Made by a program: the position numbers and the translations under genes. Source: Thermoplasmata archaeon (lineage in GTDB: Archaea; Thermoplasmatota; Thermoplasmata; Halarchaeoplasmatales; Halarchaeoplasmataceae). Taken from it: a stretch of DNA of 27,917 nt. The stretch covers positions 1 through 27,917 of the forward strand of contig SKVC01000121.1 of NCBI GenBank assembly GCA_007129655.1. The letters run 5' to 3'. The notes beneath the pieces were generated by a model. That model saw only the letters and a list, made by a program, of their open reading frames with translations. It made no database searches and was not told the DNA's origin. Below are positions 23,681 to 27,917 of this stretch, in pieces (positions within the stretch are counted from its first letter, which is position 1; the number at the start of each line of letters is the position of its first letter).

Positions 23681-25048
23681 ATGAGTGATAAGAAACAAAA
23701 ATTTAGGGGAGCAGCAGTATGGTTCATCGCATTGACACTGGTCATCGGTACCGTACTGGGAGCTGGAATTTGGCTATTGAACGTAGAGGTACCTATTCGG
23801 TACGATGAACCTTACAGAATATACATGAGTAGTGAAGAGATATACGATGATTGGAATCTGTTACCGTTTAAAGATACCGTTGTAACCGAAACAGCGGACT
23901 TTTCACATTCAGGCTCAGGAATACAGTATCACCAATACGTCAGAATTGACAATCCGGAATCAGGGGCACATGTTAATGTGATGGTGGAAGTAACCGAACC
24001 GGAATCATTCGTTGACCAAATGGGGTTCACTTTACTCCCGGGGATAGTTCAACCCGGCGAAGCCGACGAAGAACCTGTGCAGGAATGGGGTTCCATAACT
24101 CACAATGAAATAGTTACCGCCGGAGATATGGTGGAATTTACCGTTATCTATACTTTGGATGTATCTGTACCTGAAGACGATGGAACCCATACGATCACAT
24201 GGGAATTCAGAGAGGGCGATATAAATGAAAACACAGTATTTAATATGGATACCGATGCGGAATACCTAACTATCGAAGAGGCTCTAGCCGAAGCCGGAGC
24301 AGGTCACACGATACTCATAGGACCAGGTACTTACGACGTACCCGATGTCATCAGCATACCGCAAGATGGTATAACCCTAACAGGTACAGGACCTAACGAA
24401 GTAATTATCAATCGCTTCGGTACCGGAAACGGTATACTTGTAAGCAGTCGAGATGGAGTAACCCTAAGAGGATTCACTCTGCAGAACGCCGGTCACTATG
24501 GATTTAAATTACAAAGTCATACCAGCAATCTACGCATCGAAGACGTACACGTTTTAAACAGTGAGAGAACAGGGGTCGACTTGAACAGGGTCCACTCTGC
24601 GGTACTGAAGGACATCGTATCCGAAGGCGCTAATGGCGGTGCAGGTATGTCTCTGTTGAATTCTACCGATATAACTGTAGATGGCTTACGTACCAGTGGA
24701 AATGCATGGTCGGGCATGGCTATTTACGCAGATGTAGGAGACATAACCATCGAGAGTTCTTACTTCACCAATGAGAACACAGCTATATACTTCCAATATA
24801 AAAACCATACCAATGTGGTCATACGAGATAACACCTTCGAGGACCTTATATTACACGAAGATATCGAGTATGAAGGAAATAATTATACGGGATATGTGTA
24901 TCTAGCACAACCATATGATGAATACTACGGTTTCCCAACCGACTTCGAATTCGTCGTTGCCAACAACAACTTCGATCATGAAGTGGAAATATACGGTGGA
25001 GTAGAAGATGGTGGGGAGCTAATAGCTCATCTGATCTTAGTAGAGTAG
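23681..25048 (+). CDS. Membrane-anchored surface protein: shared ectodomain fused to a beta-helix
   Basis: The 455-residue protein has an N-terminal anchor (about 10-33), an extracellular domain at about 36-180 shared with two downstream genes, and a right-handed parallel beta-helix at about 195-400. The helix shows repeated turns such as DGVTLRGFTLQNAG and NSTDITVDGLRTSGNAWSGM, the pattern of pectate-lyase-like and carbohydrate-binding proteins. No catalytic residues can be named, and helices of this type also occur in purely adhesive proteins. ATG 23681 is preferred, with GGTGA five bases upstream; an in-frame GTG at 23672 lies inside that motif. It is the first of three related genes. Confidence 0.85.
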   Translation: MSDKKQKFRGAAVWFIALTLVIGTVLGAGIWLLNVEVPIRYDEPYRIYMSSEEIYDDWNLLPFKDTVVTETADFSHSGSGIQYHQYVRIDNPESGAHVNVMVEVTEPESFVDQMGFTLLPGIVQPGEADEEPVQEWGSITHNEIVTAGDMVEFTVIYTLDVSVPEDDGTHTITWEFREGDINENTVFNMDTDAEYLTIEEALAEAGAGHTILIGPGTYDVPDVISIPQDGITLTGTGPNEVIINRFGTGNGILVSSRDGVTLRGFTLQNAGHYGFKLQSHTSNLRIEDVHVLNSERTGVDLNRVHSAVLKDIVSEGANGGAGMSLLNSTDITVDGLRTSGNAWSGMAIYADVGDITIESSYFTNENTAIYFQYKNHTNVVIRDNTFEDLILHEDIEYEGNNYTGYVYLAQPYDEYYGFPTDFEFVVANNNFDHEVEIYGGVEDGGELIAHLILVE

Positions 25049-25092
25049 ACCACAAAACCAAACCCCTTCCCTCTTTACTTATATTTCACAGA

Positions 25093-25123
25093 CGCGGTAA
25101 CGGGTTCAATCCCCTGAACTGCG
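25093..25123 (+). other. Hairpin near the start of the second paralogue's leader
   Basis: CGCGGT at 25093-25098 can pair with ACTGCG at 25118-25123 (one G-U pair), with an inner GGG/CCC stem around TTCAAT. A TATA element at 25077-25086 would start transcription near 25108, inside the hairpin, so a role in RNA is doubtful. The loop resembles a tRNA T-arm by chance. Confidence 0.25.
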
Positions 25124-25136
25124 AGGAGATAATAAA

Positions 25137-25727
25137 ATGGAAAAGAACGGACGAAAGTTGAAAGGTATCCCCGTATGGGCGATAGCCATGCTCCTTATCA
25201 TAGGAACAGTGGCCGGAGCCGGTATATGGATACTGACCGTAAACGTACCGGTTGAGTACTATGAACCAGTCGAAATATATTACGGCTCGGAGGATATGGA
25301 AACCGAATGGTTCGGACCTATACCCCTAAGAGACACTAGAACGACAGATGCAACCGATCTTACGTACGGTACAATGCACGATTACATAAGAGCTGTTAAT
25401 CCTGTTGGAGGTAAACCTTCTGTAAATCTAACAGTGGAGATACAAGCATACAACGATACGGATGTAGCAACCATGGATATCGGATTTGTTGCCATACCTG
25501 GCGAACGTGTTGATCCGCAAAATGTGACTTGGACATATGTTGGTGGAAACCGTGATGTAGCTCACTACAACGGTGTAGACTATGATGTAGTATGGGGATC
25601 CATAAACATAACTGAGACTCTTACCGAAAATTCAGAACAGATCTACACAGTGATAAACGTAGGGGCCGACGGTGTCAACGTAAACGGTTACGAGATAGTC
25701 TGGAGTCTCTTCGATTCAACCGAATAA
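25137..25727 (+). CDS. Membrane-anchored surface protein of the shared-ectodomain family
   Basis: The 196-residue protein has an N-terminal membrane anchor (about 10-34) followed by the shared domain. Landmarks are EWFGPIPLRDT near 57-67, DLTYGTMHDYIRAVNP at 74-89, IGFVAIPG at 115-122, VVWGSINI at 151-158 and EIVWSLF at 186-192. It is the shortest family member, essentially the anchored domain alone. Anchor sequences of this and the upstream protein are nearly identical in design (VWAIAMLLIIGTVAGAGIW against VWFIALTLVIGTVLGAGIW). GGAG lies nine bases before the ATG. The domain family is not one I recognise, and several NxT/S sites suggest a glycosylated, extracellular position. Function unknown. 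Confidence 0.82.
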   Translation: MEKNGRKLKGIPVWAIAMLLIIGTVAGAGIWILTVNVPVEYYEPVEIYYGSEDMETEWFGPIPLRDTRTTDATDLTYGTMHDYIRAVNPVGGKPSVNLTVEIQAYNDTDVATMDIGFVAIPGERVDPQNVTWTYVGGNRDVAHYNGVDYDVVWGSINITETLTENSEQIYTVINVGADGVNVNGYEIVWSLFDSTE

Positions 25728-25831
25728 GTTATCGGATGAATACACAGATTATGGCAGTCCTTGCCCAGTAATTGAGAGAAGTATAGTTAGTTAATCGATA
25801 TACAAAGCTAAACTGAGGTAATCAAAGAAAC

Positions 25832-25930
25832 ATGAAAGGTTTCAAGGGAGAGTTCCGGAAAATCAGCTTACTGGCTGTTACAGCGGTTATCTACACCGTG
25901 ACATCCGCAAAAGCGAGGATGATGACATGA
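25832..25930 (+). CDS. 32-residue small ORF coupled to the third paralogue gene
   Basis: A 33-codon ORF with ATG 25832 and TGA at 25928-25930 encodes a peptide with a basic N-terminus (MKGFKGEFRK), one hydrophobic stretch (about 11-25, ISLLAVTAVIYTVTS) and a basic end. That is a signal-peptide or single-helix pattern. GAGGTAAT lies nine bases before its ATG, and its stop overlaps the ATG of the next gene (ATGA at 25927), the standard form of translational coupling. The downstream gene has no other clear ribosome-binding site. It may be a small membrane peptide or just a leader that delivers ribosomes. It is too short for statistics, hence the moderate score. Confidence 0.5.
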   Translation: MKGFKGEFRKISLLAVTAVIYTVTSAKARMMT

Positions 25931-26625
25931 AAAGCTGGAAGAAGATAATGGTTATATCTGCTACTTTTCTTATGATAGCTACCATTATCATATCCCAGTA
26001 TCTTATCTTCAGCATTGATACAGTTGTTGTGGAAAGATTCACCATAGAGTACAGTGACGAATTGAGAGATGATGAATGGGAAGCTTTCAGAGATTTTCCC
26101 AGAGAGGACGATATCAAAACTATAGATCTTACCTACGGAACCTTCCATGAATACATACGGGTTTCCCATCAGGGCGAAAACACCGTTCACATGAACGTTA
26201 CCTTCGAAGCAGATACCCGTTACGAGAACGATAAAAATTACATCGGTTTTGTGATCTTAGACGGCATTGTAGGTCCCAGAGACATATCTTGGAACCAGAC
26301 ATCAGCCATACATAATGACCAAGATGGCGAGATACACTGGGGATTCCAACATAGGAACATAGTAATCCCGCCAGGGGAAACCAGGAACTATACCATCATC
26401 AATGTTTTGAATAAAAGTGCTCCTTCACAACGTATCTACGAGAGGATGTGGATAAGATGGCATTTTGAAAGCGATGAAGTGATGGTATCACATCCTATGG
26501 AATTGGAATTATTATCGGAACCTTGGGAAAGGGTATCACGTTTTACGCACCTAACCTTTACCGCATCTATAATCGCTACGGCAGTAATTGGCTACGTACT
26601 ATTCAAAGGTAAGGGGGTGCTCTAA
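25927..26625 (+). CDS. Two-helix membrane protein of the shared-ectodomain family
   Basis: The 232-residue protein has an N-terminal helix (about 7-30), the shared extracellular domain (about 35-190), and a C-terminal helix (about 208-226), unlike its two single-anchored relatives. Matching landmarks are DDEWEAF, DLTYGTFHEYIRVSHQ, YIGFVILDGIVGPRDISWN, IHWGFQHR and YTIINV. The ATG overlaps the stop of the small ORF. The next gene starts three bases after its stop, so it is probably cotranscribed with the five-ribbon protein. No known function; the second helix would put the C-terminus back in the cytoplasm, possibly to contact that neighbour. Confidence 0.82.
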   Translation: MKSWKKIMVISATFLMIATIIISQYLIFSIDTVVVERFTIEYSDELRDDEWEAFRDFPREDDIKTIDLTYGTFHEYIRVSHQGENTVHMNVTFEADTRYENDKNYIGFVILDGIVGPRDISWNQTSAIHNDQDGEIHWGFQHRNIVIPPGETRNYTIINVLNKSAPSQRIYERMWIRWHFESDEVMVSHPMELELLSEPWERVSRFTHLTFTASIIATAVIGYVLFKGKGVL

Positions 26626-26628
26626 GCA

Positions 26629-27917
26629 ATGGCTGAGGAGAAGATACTAGAGTGCCCTATCTGCACCACCGAAGTGGATGAGGATATGGAACGATGTCCA
26701 CTTTGTGCCGAACCATTGAATTTTGATGTAGTAGTTGCTACGATACAATGCCCTACTTGTTCTGCAGAAGTGGAAGAGGGAACAGATAAATGTCCAAAAT
26801 GTGGTGAATCTTTGAAGGCGGAAGAGCAGATTTCTACTTTTGAGTGCCCAGCATGCTCCACGGAAGTGGAAGAAGGTGCTGCCGAATGTTCAATGTGTGG
26901 TGAATCCTTTGTCGAGGAACCAGAATTTACGTGTCCGATTTGTTCTACAGAGGTTGAAGAGGGAGCAACTGAATGCCCGTTATGTGCCGAACCTTTGGAG
27001 AGTGAAGAAGTTTCTACCTTTAAATGTCCGACATGCTCTACGGAAGTGGAAGAAGGTTCGGCAGAATGTCCCATGTGTGGTGAATTCATACTAAATTCTA
27101 TAGAGGAAGAAACGGAGACCATAGAAGAAGAAACGGATACTATAGAAGAAGAACCCGATGGACTCGTGGATGATTTTGTTGATATAGAGGAATGTAGGGA
27201 AAGAGAGTTACCGGAAAAGGATACTTTTATAGTTGATAGAACCTCCGTTTTACCATCCAATATCTCCACCTATTGTTCTTTTCTGATACCTCTCTTCTTG
27301 ATGATATTCGTAAGTTTCGAACTCTTTGTATCCATCATCTTGTACCCGTATGTGTATCCGTCGAATTCTTTGATACATCTAACACTATTCTCTTACTTAT
27401 CTGCTTACTGGCTGGCTGCACTGGCGATATCGTTCTTGGTAGTTTTTTTACTATTCTTTTTGATCGTACTCAGCTTCAACTTTAGAGAAGGAGATAGTGT
27501 TGTGCTGAACAAAAAGCCCTTGAGTTACGCTTTCTTATTGACTATTTTCTTGATCGTTTCCCTCGGATTCCATATTTCAACCTCTGGTTACTATCCCGAG
27601 CAAATATTTTCCTATATGTTGTTCTTTACACTTATGGTAGCAGGCGTAACCCAGGCAGATATGATTTTCGTGTCTCAATCTGTGGAGACGATAGAACCCG
27701 CTGATGAAAAGGTACCTGTAGAGGATATAGGAAGAACTGTAGTCATCGAAGAAGAACCTGAAGTAATCGAAGAGGAGATGGAAGATGCACTATCCCGAGC
27801 TAGAAATATGATGAAAGAAGTAAGGAGTATTAAAATCGGAGTAGAACCAGTAAGAGATCTGATGACCGAAGCGCTGGCTGCCAGAAAAGAAGGAGATTAC
27901 GAAGCATTGATGTCTAC
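26629..27917 (+). CDS. Membrane protein with five N-terminal zinc ribbons (partial, runs off the window)
   Basis: The frame is open from ATG 26629 to the window end, 429 codons with no stop. Five tandem zinc ribbons of C-x2-C-x10-C-x2-C fill residues 9-150, with first Cys at 9, 41, 73, 102 and 133. An acidic stretch follows (about 157-195), then three or four membrane helices (about 213-240, 252-283, 300-316 and 327-347). After a second acidic segment (about 351-385) the last visible part (386-429) is a charged helix. The ribbons should face the cytoplasm. GGGGGTG lies nine bases before the ATG and the previous gene ends three bases upstream. It is probably cotranscribed with the third paralogue. 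The opposite strand is also open across the repeats but is a shadow of the repetitive Cys codons. Confidence 0.82.
   Translation, partial: MAEEKILECPICTTEVDEDMERCPLCAEPLNFDVVVATIQCPTCSAEVEEGTDKCPKCGESLKAEEQISTFECPACSTEVEEGAAECSMCGESFVEEPEFTCPICSTEVEEGATECPLCAEPLESEEVSTFKCPTCSTEVEEGSAECPMCGEFILNSIEEETETIEEETDTIEEEPDGLVDDFVDIEECRERELPEKDTFIVDRTSVLPSNISTYCSFLIPLFLMIFVSFELFVSIILYPYVYPSNSLIHLTLFSYLSAYWLAALAISFLVVFLLFFLIVLSFNFREGDSVVLNKKPLSYAFLLTIFLIVSLGFHISTSGYYPEQIFSYMLFFTLMVAGVTQADMIFVSQSVETIEPADEKVPVEDIGRTVVIEEEPEVIEEEMEDALSRARNMMKEVRSIKIGVEPVRDLMTEALAARKEGDYEALMS
26653..27078 (+). repeat. Five tandem zinc-ribbon units (29-32 codons each)
   Basis: Each unit encodes a CPxC, then about ten residues mostly reading TEVEEG, then CPxC and G/A-E. 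Units 2 to 5 share long near-identical stretches (TCSTEVEEG or similar). The DNA similarity suggests recent duplication within the gene. Confidence 0.85.

Noticed and set aside
25093..25123. tRNA T-arm-like sequence (GGGTTCAATCCC)
   Set aside because: Only three T-stem pairs form, and no D-arm, anticodon arm or acceptor stem is found upstream, so it is neither a tRNA nor a clear tRNA remnant or attachment site.
26622..27269. Open reading frame on the minus strand rich in SSTSVEHVGHS-type repeats
   Set aside because: It is the antisense shadow of the five zinc-ribbon repeats; the plus-strand frame has a ribosome-binding site, zinc ligands and membrane helices and continues to the window end.

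Overview
This window reads as archaeal chromosome, most likely from a non-methanogenic member of the Thermoplasmatota. The evidence is a Cdc48/VAT-type AAA+ ATPase, an archaeal TATA-binding protein, TATA boxes about 25 bp upstream of many start codons, and a mixture of Shine-Dalgarno (GGAGG/GGTGA) and apparently leaderless genes. Also consistent are many membrane-anchored, Asp-rich and NxS/T-rich surface proteins. The lineage is inferred from gene content and could be wrong below the level of Archaea. The window is gene-dense. I see no rRNA, tRNA, CRISPR array or insertion sequence, and no gene-free stretch over 300 bp.

Layout. 1-3.3 kb: cdc48, convergent with a two-gene membrane-protein operon. 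3.3-10.2 kb: a MoxR/DUF58-type envelope module built as two convergent operons, DUF4129-like protein, DUF4350 protein and MoxR on the plus strand, and DUF1616, DUF58 and a small membrane protein on the minus strand. 10.3-15.3 kb: a methyl-transfer module on the minus strand, metF-mtrA-mtrH and then a core-type metE coupled to a DUF4346-like gene, with a membrane-anchored zinc metalloprotease gene on the opposite strand in between. 15.3-18.6 kb: a Cys-rich protein, two family 2 glycosyltransferases, a Gln-rich membrane protein and a DUF599 protein. 18.7-21.7 kb: tbp, a marR-MATE efflux operon with a double palindromic operator, and a convergent zinc-ribbon membrane protein. 21.8-27.9 kb: a surface-protein region with a large secreted protein and three membrane-anchored proteins sharing one unrecognised extracellular domain. 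One of the three is fused to a beta-helix and one is coupled to a 32-residue small ORF. The region ends in a membrane protein with five zinc ribbons that runs off the window.

The most interesting unit is the methyl-transfer module. It pairs a folate-type methylene-pterin reductase (MetF) with only the two soluble catalytic parts of the methanogen Mtr complex (MtrH and an MtrA without its membrane anchor), plus a methionine synthase that keeps only the zinc/homocysteine half. Together these suggest a short route from methylene-pterin through a corrinoid protein to methionine. The second is the three-paralogue surface locus at the right end. Leaderless divergent promoters recur between opposed genes. 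Several convergent genes overlap at their stop codons, which suggests a strongly compacted genome.
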